Shown here: in pieces, positions 1 to 11,800 of the stretch
How positions within the stretch are numbered: the first letter of the stretch is position 1
How the letters are laid out: each line of letters opens with the position of its first letter
NCBI RefSeq assembly: GCF_042453785.1
Contig: NC_091667.1
Coordinates: 21,689,501-21,753,500, forward strand
Reading direction: 5' to 3'
DNA length: 64,000 nt
From: Malus domestica
Taxonomy: Eukaryota; Streptophyta; Magnoliopsida; Rosales; Rosaceae
Notes under the pieces: model-generated
Databases searched by the model: none
Seen by the model: only the letters and a program-made list of their open reading frames with translations
Told to the model about the DNA's origin: nothing
Made by a program: the position numbers and the translations under genes

Positions 1-625
1 TATGGTATGGTGCCTCTCAACTCCGGGAGGAATGCTCTATCCTGTAAGCGTTAACCCGAATGCTTGCATCTGTAGAAGAGTTTGTTTCTCGCTTGCGGTT
101 GTGAGGTTTTGAAGAATATTGGGGGTAGAGGCGTAGAGGTTTGGTACAGCTAATTAGGGTTTGAGTTGGATAGCGCTGGCGGGGAACTCAGGACTTTCTG
201 CCAAATATTCTAAACACGTTTGTATGCTTAATTACATTTATACAGCAAATATGTTTATACAGAAGTTACCTTTGCACCCAAGTTACAATATCCTTTCAAA
301 AATTACCATATATGTCGAATTAAATAATACTTGATAATGTATTCGCAACTCGAATAACACTTTAATCCCAAAACGATGAATGATCGGTCCACCAATTGCA
401 ATAACCATCCTATCATTGAAATCTGACATGGAAATCCAGAATCACAGGCAGTTGGTATACAGATGATTCGAACTACTGCGAATGAAATCTGCCTACTTCC
501 TAGTTCTGAGAATTTCTAACTACAACGAGAAAAACAAATTACAGCTACTGTGAGAGAGCAAATGCTGACTGTTTCTAAAATTGTTACGATCAGTGATTAT
601 GGAGTCAGTTACTGTTGTCATGCTC
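1..625. other. Left-edge intergenic DNA
   Basis: No coding region is supported here. On the minus strand a telo-box-like AAACCCTAATTAG lies near 150-165, a motif common in plant promoters and 5' leaders, so the 5' end of a minus-strand gene running off the left edge is possible. The stretch next to 625 is presumably the CENH3 3' UTR. No poly(A) signal was confidently picked. Confidence 0.3.
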
Positions 626-2914
626 TCACCAGATCCTCCCCTTCCCTCCAATCCGACGAGCCAACTCAAAATCCTTCTTCACTGAGGATACGAAAGTAAA
701 AGAAACAGGTTTGTTAACAATTATATTGTACAATAACGGTAAAAACTGTCAAAGACTAACTGAAACTTGAAGTGGAAGATGAAACAGTGAACAGACGGTT
801 AATCCAAGACATACAATAAGTAATAGTGCATCTGAGGACAGCCCCATTGAGTTTTGTCAAAATCCACTACCCAAAAGAGTGCAATTTTTTTCATTGTTTA
901 GGTAGATATAGATCTCAAGTTTGCTTACTAAGAGTGACCCGCTTTGCATGAATTGCACAGAGGTTGGAATCTTCAAACAACTGAATGACATAATCCTCTG
1001 CTGCCTGCAAAAGAACAAAATTCCAATAGGCATGACTGATTTGTCTCAAATAACTCATAGTAACTCCTCCGATGGACTGCAATTTAGAGGGTTATGGTTA
1101 GATGGTATGCTTGGATTGGGATAACGAGACAAAATTCCTGCAACCAAGTCCAAGCAATTCGTTCTATAGGCTTCATTTGTTGAGTTGATTTGACGAAGTA
1201 GAACAATAATGGTGGTAACGAGAAACTGCTGATTGTTATCAGGAACAGTTTTTATTGCAATAGAACGAGTAAGTCCTCAAAGATCATGGGTTGGCACAGC
1301 AATGGCATTGTGTGATCAAAGCATGGCAAGAAGCAGATGGGCAGCTGAGGAAGTATCCAATGCACTTCCATAGATGTTAATGATACTTATGGCATTATCA
1401 TCACTCATCCAGCCAGCATATTTTAACGGATGGATAAACAAAGATTATGCTACAACTCGCTGAAATTACAATGCAGAAACGTACCAGTTTATCAAACAGA
1501 CAGAAAAGGAGGAGGTGGGGGTAAGAAAAGTAGCATTTGCAAGGTTAATCTCTTACATACAACTAAATTCACTTGCCATAAAATAAATAACAACATATAT
1601 TCACCTCTTGAATTGCTAGTAAAGCATCAGGCGTCCAACGCTTAGGCTCTCTAGACACAAAGTTGGTGATTTCTCTTACCTACAAGGAAATAAAAGATTG
1701 TCAACCTTGTGTGATCAAACCTTGCGCATAACTAGTGCTTAAAATCTAATAGATAATATCACCAGACGTGAACCACACAAAAACGAAGCACATTCCATTT
1801 CACAATCCAATTCTAGTCTCACTAAAAAAAGCTTAACTCTGAGATTGCAAAGATGTCAAGGTCAACTTGTTTATACAATACGAAATGAGCTAATCAAATC
1901 GACATCAATAAATTGGATCTGTGATTCTGGGTTTCCATGCCAACAAAAAAAATACATTCTCTTGATTGTGTGAAGAGAAAATTGCCAGAACTAGCAATAA
2001 CACTACCCAACATTTCTTTTCAGGTTATCCTTCGGTGCACGCCCTCATGTATATCTATGCGCACATGCATGTGTGGGTGCAATTCTGTATGTATAACAAA
2101 CAGGGAGATAAGAACTCACAGTTCTGATGAATGGAGCAGCTGGGATAATCATCTCAACTGTCTTCTGAAGGTGACGAATTTCCCGAAGAGCCACTGTTCC
2201 TGGCCTGTAACGCCGCTTCTTCTGCTGCGTTCCTGGACCTATAGACATAACAACAATAATCATTCAGAAACAACTTACTTCCACTGTAGCATCATCACCA
2301 CCAGCACCAATGAAGAAAACATATATACTTGTCGGATTTGCCTCGGGCCTCCTCGTGCTTCTAGAAGATTCCTTCAGTTTATTGAAACAAAAAGGGTTAA
2401 AATAAAACGCATCAGGAATGCCAGATTTAAAGATATGAATTGTCTTCACCAGATTACAGATGAGTGACAAGTTTAATAGTTTCCTACTATTTTCAAGAAA
2501 TTAAACAACAGAGAAAATAACGATAGGGGTCAAGCACCGTTTGGCTAATAAGAAATTTAGGCAAAAAAAATTAATAATTTTTTAATTTTCCAAATCAAAT
2601 TTCTCCCAATTCCCCTCCTCCCAATTCTCATTCCCACATTTTCTCAGTAACCAAACCTAGGACAAGAAAAATCCGAAACTAACGAGAAATTGAAGAGTGA
2701 GAAAGATAGAGAGGGAGAGAGAGAGAAAGAGTACCGGTTGAGCAGGTGAGGCCACCGAGCTTCGGCCTGCAGCTGAAGGCAGAGAAAATTAGTTTCAAAA
2801 ACCACAATCGTCAACAAAATACACATACATCCATACATTGGAGAGAGAGAGAGCAGTTTGTGCGCGAGTAGCTTTCTTGCCTTTTCTTCCGGCGGTGTGT
2901 TTGACTCTCGCCAT
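626..2914 (-). CDS. CENH3: Centromeric histone H3 variant (CENH3), seven exons
   Basis: This encodes the H3 variant that replaces canonical H3 in centromeric nucleosomes and specifies kinetochore position. My exons on the minus strand are 2914-2854, 2772-2735, 2371-2329, 2238-2120, 1679-1605, 1004-929 and 681-626, totalling 468 nt (155 aa). The variable tail starts [14 protein letters not shown] and is rich in Ala, Ser and Arg. The alpha-N region has [16 protein letters not shown] (residues 59-74). The fold then continues through [20 protein letters not shown], whose loop 1 is longer than in canonical H3 and is typical of CENH3. The C-terminus ends [16 protein letters not shown]. Exons 2-7 have consensus splice sites and matching phases. 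The exon 1 donor does not: phase requires an end after Thr20 plus one base, where CT replaces GT. An all-canonical alternative exists but gives a less CENH3-like tail. Exons 3-7 are near certain; the exon 1/2 junction is uncertain. Confidence 0.95.
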
Positions 2915-3080
2915 TGAAGTTTTGGTGAGAAGGAGGAGGAAGGAGCTTCTTTGCTGGTGTAAGAAGCGACGTCGTCTCGCTGATTGTTTCTAACTGTTGC
3001 AGATCCAGAGAGGCGTCGTCGGCTCCGACTTTAAATTTCAGTTACTGAATTTTTGTATTTGAAGTGAAAAAACCTTAAAA

Positions 3081-3091
3081 AACTTCCCGCT
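3081..3091 (+). promoter_or_regulatory. Possible E2F-like site upstream of CENH3
   Basis: The string CTTCCCGCT lies about 170 bp upstream of the CENH3 start codon. It matches the E2F core TTSSCSS apart from the first consensus base. Plant CENH3 promoters are known E2F targets, so it is a plausible S/G2 control element. A short match like this can easily be chance. Confidence 0.3.
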
Positions 3092-3230
3092 CCAGCCGGT
3101 GAGGCATAAAACGACGCCGGACGAATTATTTGGGAGCCACCGCAGCAAAATCGTCTCCAACGGTAGCATTTGGACGTTGTACGAAACGACATGAGTCAAA
3201 CGGCATTTCTTTTCAACAGTGACAACGGTA

Positions 3231-3441
3231 GGAATTGGATCCGCTCTGGATCTTAATGTCCGGAGCCTAAGGATCAACACATATGGGCTGCAAAATTTGA
3301 ATTTGACGGTCTCTATTAACTCATTTTGTTGGCCCACCACACACAAATCAACAACTATGATTTCTTTTACACACCAATCAGTGGCCCAAATGTATTAATC
3401 CTTAGATTGCAGACACTAAGGTCTGGAGCGGATCAAATTCC
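3231..3441. mobile_element. Small MITE-like inverted-repeat element
   Basis: The first about 35 bases (GGAATTGGATCCGCTC...) are an imperfect inverted copy of the last about 35 (GGAATTTGATCCGCTC... on the minus strand). The 211-bp body has no coding content. No clear target duplication was found, so the superfamily is not assigned. It sits about 320 bp upstream of the CENH3 start. Confidence 0.6.
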
Positions 3442-4640
3442 AGTTTTTTTCAACGTTTGCATTCACAACGTGGTAAGCTTATTGCGGTAGAAAATTTTGA
3501 TTTACTGTCACGTGATATTTTTAAGTTATTAATGCTGTAATACTTACATTTATTAATTAAATCTATATAATAAGCCTCATGAAACATTGAGTGTGTAGTT
3601 CATTCATTCATATTATAACATTTAAATTAGTAAAATCCTGCGAAGATAATTCAAAACTTTCTTAGTCTCACATGAGACTTGGTTGAATTAACAGTTTGAA
3701 TTGCTAACATGCAATTGACATTAGCAAAAATTCCTTTTTCAAAATACCAATACCTTGCTTGTGGCGATGATTTGATTAAAATAGATAATTCACTGGATTC
3801 ATTATATGCTGACTGAAAAAAAAAAAAAAAATAGACGTCAACTTCTAAATATTGTATAAGTTGAAGGTAAAAGTAGATTAGTCAACAAGTAACCACATCC
3901 CTCATGATGGAGATCGGAAAAAATAAGCTTAGTTCCCGACTTTTCCATCTTCTGCTTTTCAAGTTAGATAACATCAAAAAGTTGGCGTTCATTTCTTCAT
4001 TCAACTTTAGGCTGAATCTCATTTCTCAAAAGTTGGAGAAATTTTTTAGTATGACCGTCACACGGGGTGAAACACCACGTATCTCTATATAAATGATGGG
4101 ATATATGTGTTAAAAAGTTAATAACTTAAAAATTAAAATTTTCCACCACTTACATAAAAACACGTGATATACCATTTGTGTTCCTGTCACAACTAAAACT
4201 TTCTCCAAAAGTTGGAGCTTATTTTTTGTCTTGATCCAATAAAATATTGCTGTAGTTCTTATTATTTTTAGTATTGGACCAGAATAACAGACAAACTAGC
4301 TCTTAGGCTAGCAATTAAACACACATATACATTCCAAAAGTCCTAAAGATATCATATTTATAGTCAATCCAAACAGAGCTTACCCATGAATCACATCTAC
4401 CCAAAGATCCACCTGATTACAAACAGTACATTAGAATTTAAGCAGTAAAAAGTCAAAAACAAGAGGGATACTTGGTGAAAACTATTTTATCCAACTCATG
4501 ACAGTGAATTATCTTCAGACAAATGTAACCTCCAAAATTTCATGTATCACACTATCAGGAGCATACATAGCTAAGAGTGTAGCCTCCAAAATCGTTCGTA
4601 AACAGCTTGCTGTCGAAGAAGCAAGCTTTAAACAACGCCT

Positions 4641-7600
4641 CTAGGGCTGCGATGGTCTGGGAGATGCCGGAGGCTTGAAATCCGGATACTGCAACCATAA
4701 AAAACATGAAAGAAAGCAAGATTGGTTAGTTCTTGCACAAAATAATTGATCATGAGGGTTGATATAAATGAAAATAAATTCAAATAGAAAATAAAGTGAG
4801 TAATTACATAAGGGAATGGGGAAAGTGGTTTTGAAATCCCAGGAAGTGATTCTGCTTTAACTTCTGGTTTTGGTACTGAATTTGGTTCCGGGGTGGCTTC
4901 TGTAGCTGCTTCTACTTTTGGTTCGACCACAGCTTCTGCTTTCTGTACAGTATCACTAGCAGCAGTAGGCTCTGGAGTTGGTTTTGCAGGTGCAGGAAGA
5001 GCCTTGCTAACAGTTACTGGCAGAAGAGCTGTCCCAATTTGCTGAAATTCAAGGCGGTTGAGGATAAAAACAGCAGAGTTTAGTATATTGTAATTGTCAA
5101 AATAACTAATCTGTGAGTCAGTGATGAGGGAATCCGTCATTTTTAGTCTTATACCTTTATGTCATCGACGAGCTCCTTAGGGGCAACCTTCGTGGTCAAG
5201 AACTTATCAACTTGTTGTAGAGTTTCTTTTCGATCCTGTAATAAAAGCAACTTAGGTTATGACAATGAAGTTGAATGCTAATCCTTGGGACCAGAATGTA
5301 ATATGCTTTCAAGGCCGCGCTGGTTAAAGATGTTTATGATTAATAGACCTTCATATTTATGACGAGCTAGACGTGTTTCACAAAAATTACTAAAATGCAA
5401 AGGCTGCAGACTGTTAGAACAAAATAACTAAGAGGAAATATGGAATAATATAACTTTTGGCCACTACGCGTTATTTCAGAGACATAAAATTGTCTTATCG
5501 ACCCTGATAAACATTCCATCACAATAACTTCTTGGAAGTATAAAAGAGAATAGGAGACTCACCTCAGCAAAAAGGAGTTTCTTGCTCGCAAACTGAACTA
5601 GTGCAGCTGAGCCTAAAACTTGGAGGATTGTTTCTAACTAAAAAGATGAAAGTGCAACAGTCAGTTCGAAAGATCTTCGAGAAGGATACATGTTACACCA
5701 AAAGGAAAACAAATAGATCAGCATGGATGGACTTTACTTCAGTAAAAGCCAATAAACCCAATCCGGTTGCTGCGGCAACCCCAAGGGAAAGAGACAAGGT
5801 ATCTGAGCCCTCCTGCACATAATTGACCACATAAACATATAAGAATCCTGTTAAAATCATATAAGTACATCAAAATTCTTTAGAACATAATCATCAACGA
5901 GGGAATCCATCACTGAAAACCAATAAATTTGCTCGTCCCAACCCATTTTCAGAATGGCACACATCAACAGCTTTCTTGTCCCATCTTGATGAAATATGTA
6001 AGCTAGGGGCGGGGGGATGTTTCAAATCTTTATATACTTCTATCACGACCAATCTGGCTTTTCGTTTATGATTTTCTACTAAACTTTTTAGACTAACTAA
6101 CATGTTGTTATTTGTGTTCAATATATAAACTTCAATATAACATCCTTGCTCGAAAGTAGGAGACCAAGTTGCACCTTACTGTTCAATAAGAGAATAGATT
6201 TTCACATGTGAAATATCAATCAACAAATGAAAGTCAAGAAAATTACTCCAACTGCATCATTAAGAGCATCTGTTAAATTGCCAAAATCAAAACTCAGTGC
6301 TTTTGTTGGTGGTGTCCAAGGAAGACCGCTGTTCTGCAAAATGATATTTCATGTCAAGTACTAAAGCTCAATAAGACTCGTATGGAAACAAAGATTAGCC
6401 GTGGAAGGGCAATGGAACTGACCACCCATCCTCGTGGTCCTTCAGCACCATCTTTAATAGCATAAGCAGCTTTGAACCCATTTACAGTGACTAATTCTGC
6501 AACCAGCTCGGAGTTCTCATCAAATCTGGCTTCCATCAGAACATTTGCAGGATTAGCTTCACATATTAGCTTTGGGAATAACACAAACGTCACAAGCATG
6601 TGAAAAATGAACGTCAAGGAAACAACATTATAATCAGAATCGATTTTATGGTAAACTAGAAATGGAAATGTCAACAAGCAGTTTCTACATGAAGTTATTC
6701 AATTAAGCTTTCTTCCGTCCCCTTTCACGCCACTGATTAGAAGCATTGTTTTCAAGAAAGGGATTTGGAATGTGCACAAACCGGAGTTGATATTTTTGCA
6801 CTAACATATGACAATTTGTATGAAATTCTAGGAAACCCAAGGTCTTTTATGTAATACTAGCAACTGAGTTTTAATGTGAGAATTCTCTACTCCACCGTCC
6901 TCTTCGAAACTAAATGGTAATGTGAACTGAATTTTTCTTTCGCCGTCCAAATAGTGATCTCTACATAAACCAATTGCATAATGTACACATTCTAAGGTGA
7001 TGTCAATTCTAGGCACTTGATAGTAGCTCTTGATTGTGAACAACTGCTTCGAAATAAGCTCAGAAATTGACAATTCATGATTCGTAAAAGAATGGGGAAA
7101 CGAAAACTAAAGAATCGGGTTAACAATCTTACTTATCGAGGATGAACAATGTGGTATTTTCTGGCTCCTTGAACTTCAAAGAGAGTTTCTTCAAGAAACC
7201 CGGCTTATCTTCACCTTTGTAAACAATCGACACCGCCTTCTTCCCCAAACCCTTGACATCCGGAGTACCAAACTGCCTAAAATCCGCTGGCGATCTTATA
7301 TCAAGCAACTGAGCATTGGCCTCCTCACCCAATTTTGCATAAGCACTTCTGGCAGAGTCAACACCAAACGGCTTAGGAGGCTTCAGAACCTGAGACAGAA
7401 TCAATGGAACCGCCAAAACTGCGAAACCGCCAGCGACAACTGCAGGATTATCGGTCACAAAACTGATAACACTGTCAAGAACCCCACCTACTTCCAAGTC
7501 TCCACCTCCACCACTCACAGTCTGCCCCAGTGCTTCCTCATTTGACAAAGCCTTGGCAAACCCGGCATTGAAAACCGAAGATAAGAGCAGCAAGCCGCCA

Positions 7601-7752
7601 TGGAAACTCCGAGATGAAGACTCTTGTGAAGCTTTCAAACCTGTGGGATGGGAGAATTTGGGAAGGGAAATGGAAGGCAGTGATGGGATTTTTCTTCTGT
7701 CACCAAGAACTGATCTTATGGGGGTCAAGCTTGCTGCATTGAAGGCCTCCAT
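4641..7752 (-). CDS. TROL: Thylakoid rhodanese-like protein TROL (rhodanese-like domain protein 4, chloroplastic)
   Basis: TROL is a thylakoid membrane protein that tethers ferredoxin-NADP+ reductase (FNR) and so influences the fate of photosynthetic electrons. Minus-strand exons are 7752-7133, 6525-6426, 6333-6247, 5812-5738, 5637-5563, 5235-5155, 5041-4808 and 4688-4641, summing to 1320 nt (439 aa); all splice sites are GT-AG and all phases close. Residues 1 to about 60 form a Ser/Pro/Arg-rich transit peptide. A hydrophobic segment lies at about 104-123. A rhodanese-like domain follows ([12 protein letters not shown] to DGAEGPRGW) and contains no cysteine, so it should lack sulfurtransferase activity, as reported for TROL. 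A second hydrophobic stretch ([14 protein letters not shown]) comes next, then a Pro/Glu/Ala-rich linker. The C-terminus [11 protein letters not shown] corresponds to the FNR-binding Ser/Pro motif. The start gives the expected N-terminus [11 protein letters not shown]. The gene lies 1.1 kb downstream of the CHID1-like gene, in the same orientation. Confidence 0.96.
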
Positions 7753-8872
7753 GGCATAATTCTAGTGAGAGAATCTAGTGTGAGAAACAGAAGAAAAATA
7801 CTCTTTTTAGTCTCAGAAAATTGATGAAAAATTGAGATTGAAGTCTCTTTGTGCAGGATATTTTTTTTTTTTTTTTTTTTTTTGTTTCTTTCTAAGGATG
7901 ATGGAAGGCTTTACGAGCCTTAGCTTCGGTGGGTACAATTTGGCTGCTGCCTTTTGGGTGGAGGGTGGTGCTGACGTGTCATGCAAGATGAGAGGTTGCC
8001 CATTGAGCAATTGGCACATGGCGAGTAAGGATTGCGAGGTTGTTGATCACTTGATATTGTCTGATGGCTGGGATGATGACTTTGGGTTGTAAATGTTTTG
8101 TGTGGCTGAGAAAAATGTCACTAGAAGTCTTGAGAAACTCTGCAACGAAAAATACGTTTAGAGTACACTCCGCGGGTGCAGTACGGACCGCAGTACAGTT
8201 GATGGTGGCTGCCTGGTGGAGAATTCCCGAAGAACGTTCATACAACTTAGGGTTAGTTTAGTATTGTTGTGCTTTAAAAAAAAACTGTTGTGAGAATAAG
8301 CGACTGTGTTGTGAGAATAAACAGCTGTGAAATAAATCAGCAGTGTTTGGTAAGCTTTTTTGTACAAGTGTTTTTAGAATAAAAAACAGTCTGATAGTAG
8401 GTCTTTTCATTAAAAGAGCATGGTAGCTCCGTGTGCTTTGAAAAAAAAAACCAATTTTCCAAAGCTACAAATAGCAGCTTCAGCTTTTTCCTTTGATTTC
8501 AGCTTATTCTCACAGCAGCTTCCAAAATAAGCCTTTTTTTCAGTTTACCAAACACCTAAAATCCTCACAACTTTTTTTCATAGATGGTTTTTTTTAAGCA
8601 CTTCACTCCCAAACCACCCCTTAGACTTGTTATTACGGTATTCCAAGTTAACCACACACCAGCATACAAAAAGATTAAGACACATGACAAGTTTGGCAAT
8701 CTATACTCGTTTGCAGTAAGCTGTAATCCTAGTGTGCTTGAAATGTCGGACCAGTTATAGAAGATAGATCGAATTCTTCAAATTCTTGTCACCCCTAACT
8801 AAAACTTTGTTAGACCGAGCACATGCCCAAAATGTATAAATTATGTTACATGTGGATGATCAAAAGACTGCT
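7753..8872. other. TROL upstream region
   Basis: This is the promoter and 5' leader side of TROL, followed by the 3' flank of the CHID1-like gene. It contains a 24-base T run at about 7861-7883 and a Tourist-like MITE at 8250-8620. No other gene is supported. Confidence 0.5.
8250..8620. mobile_element. Tourist/PIF-Harbinger-like MITE, TTA target duplication
   Basis: The element starts GGGTTAGTTTAGTATTG and ends with a related inverted sequence (GGGGTGGTTTGGGAGTG on the minus strand). It is flanked by TTA at 8247-8249 and 8621-8623. Internal sequence has paired motifs around TGTGAGAATAAGC, giving a partial foldback. The same family recurs at 38797-39010, also flanked by TTA. Three-base TTA duplications and GGG-starting TIRs are typical of PIF/Harbinger MITEs. 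Confidence 0.75.
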
Positions 8873-11800
8873 TTACAGAAGATCGAAAAAGTAATCCAAA
8901 CCTTGCCCAATTTCCCAAATTGAGATGCCGCATCCCCATTTGCGAGCTTCCTCTAGCCGCACAGAAATTGACATTGGTGATGGATAGAACACAGCGTGGT
9001 AATTACTTTCATCATCGGAGTAAAAGAATAAATGTTCTGCGCTGTTCTTTTCCCATTCCAACTCGGGCTTGTGCTTCTCCAACAAGGACAGGTAATCCCT
9101 TCCAGTGATAGCACCACCACCAGGACCTGCATTTTCAATAACATAAAAAGACTCTCCCTAAAATGTGGAACTACTAGAGAATTCAAACACATTCAAGCAA
9201 AAAAAAAAAAAACTTCAAGAGATGTCCTAGTAAATGAATTACCAACGATTTGGAAGCTGGAGACAATAGCAGATGCTTAGATAAAATTATCAAATGCACA
9301 ATGTTAAGATGATCAATCCAAACCCCATATAGTCGTCATACAAGACTTGTTAAGTTTATTTACTCACCTAGGTTCAATTCCTTTCCAATTCTAGGACAAC
9401 CACCAATAGATTCATAGGACAAACAACATGGGAACTCATAAGGAGTTGACCCATCATATTTCACTCCCCATGGGCAATAACACGAAACCATAAATCAAAT
9501 ATGGATTCTCCAACGCCAATGAACAACACAAATTGTACAAGTAGAAAAGAAACAGAATAATACCTCCTGTGAGGACGAAATCATTGCCGTAGAAATTGAT
9601 GCCAAGAAATATCTTGCAGGCTAGAGCACTGTTTTTATTGGTACCAAGGAGCAGCTGCAGGGTAGAATGAATCCACTTCAGAGGTGCATTGGGACCAGGA
9701 TTATTGGGTCCCGAGAAATCATACGTCATAAGCGAGAATCCATCCACAGCATCATCCAAGCTCTGAAGATCTTTAGGTCCAAAATCATGCGGTTGGAGCT
9801 TCTCTGAATGTGGCGGACCAATAACATAGACTAATTGCAACCGTTGCTTATCATTCCTCTCTAAGCTCACACCATGTAATGCATCACCAAGCTCTTTTAT
9901 AAACTGCAATGCCTGCACGGGCAGAATAACAAAGATTCTCAGATGTTATATAATTTGAGGAGAAGATACATGGTATCACTTTCTAAAAAACAGCACCAAT
10001 GAATAGCCACAACAAATAAGTTCATTAGGCAACATCTACACCTCCAAACAATATTGACTTTCAGCAAACTTGGATGTAGGTACGAAGAAGACAAGTTCTT
10101 GTTATATTTGGTAACAAAGTGACTCCGATCAAAAGATTTCATTAGCCCGCTAATACAATTTCATATATCCTTGATCTTTGTATTAAGGAATGTATATTAA
10201 ACAGTTGCATCTCAAAATAGCAAATGGAATTCTAATTTGGAATATTGCAGTTACAGTTGATCAAAGTCCTGACACGTCAACATATATGAATACTATATAC
10301 TTGTGAAAGGTATAAAAATATTTTCAACAGACAACAAAAATGACTTTTATGAAACATTGCCATCATTTGCCTAGTTGGGTCATGCAAAATTAGTACTTTA
10401 CCAAATTCCGCAAGCTTGGATCATGCAAAATTCTGTAAGCTGCCCACCTTGACCAAGATTCCAGTACAATACCGTCATATCTCATCTCCCTGATCAACGA
10501 AAAAGCCCCCCACAAAATTAGTACCTTATCTGCGTTAGATATAAAGAAAAATGACCAAAGTTTTGGACCTTTTGGTACATACAGACTACAGAAATCATTA
10601 AATAGTAAACGAGTTCAAAAAGATCAGAAGCCAATGGGGTAGAATTAGGACATAATATCTCAATAAAACAAACATATAAAAAGTACTCTAGGTTGGAGGC
10701 CTACTTGCACTCGTTTACTATAAGATTAATAGCTTTACTCCTCTGCTTCTTCTTTGTAAGCAGCTCTGCTGGAAATGCTTCCAGAACAACTCTAGGCAAT
10801 ACCTATACATTATGGAGGTATGCTACAGATGAGATTACTAACTGATTGAGATAAAAAGTGTGCCACAACTACATATAAAAGTGCAGAACATATATCGACG
10901 ACTTATAACAAAGAATTTAAATTGTTTCTAAGTTGACAAACTGTTGAAAAGACCTCTCAAATTTTATTACATGACTTCCCACATTCAATTGTGAACAATT
11001 GATGTCACAGCTGTTCAATATTAGTCAAATACGAAAAAGTAGTGAGAAGGGTGTTAAAGAATTCTTCTTCATACCCAAGCATCTCCTGCCATCCTTAGAT
11101 CTGAGATCCATCCCATATCAGCATTATGCCTACCTTCCAGAATTAAGCTGTTGCCTTGGCTGTTGACAAAAGGGGTGAAATACTGAAAACTTATCCAGAA
11201 ATAAAATAGCTACACAAATCTTAATTATCGCTTAATTTTCACAAATCTACAACTTACTGAATCTTAACAGATATTCCTACTATCTCTAGAGGTTGAAGGT
11301 CATAAATGAGAGGATTATCCCCAACCCCCACAGCCAAAAAGTAATCCTACATTAAGTTTGATTCCGAGCCAACTTTATTTAGCAGACAGTTCTAATCTAG
11401 AGTTTTGAGAATAGACACGTCAATGGTCACGTATATAATCAAATAACTGAGCAGTACATCAACTACTCATATCACTTTGTCCAACCACGAAAACTGGGAG
11501 CATACCTCTTTAGGTCATACCAAATTGGAGATAAATGAGTAAACTTGGAGTTGAACCATTTGGCCATATCATAGCCCTTAGAATTCCTGTATAATTTGAC
11601 ATGTGAGAAGGAGTTCGCAAAAATTTCAAGCTAATTAATGCAAATACGTCTAATATGATTGTATGAGCAACCAACCAATACAAATTACTAACCTAGGTAT
11701 TATAGAACAACAACCTTTAAAATGGAAAACTTTACCTAATCACGTTAGATCCACCAAGCTATATTAAACCAAAAAGACCGGCACTTTGTAGTTTGTATCA

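Larger units (their letters stand above)
2915..4640. other. CENH3 upstream region and TROL downstream region
   Basis: This holds the CENH3 5' leader and promoter, then the 3' flank of TROL. A small inverted-repeat element lies at 3231-3441. The rest is AT-rich with homopolymers (A-run near 3817-3832) and no supported gene. Short open frames near 3904-4092 have no recognisable content. Confidence 0.5.

Noticed and set aside
1937..2470. 176-codon plus-strand frame over CENH3 exons 3 and 4
   Set aside because: It is the antisense shadow of CENH3 exons and introns, which have clear splice sites and conserved histone residues.
8873..9085. CHID1-like exon 8 as a stand-alone short gene
   Set aside because: The frame continues in phase to an acceptor at 9126 and joins seven upstream exons of one gene.
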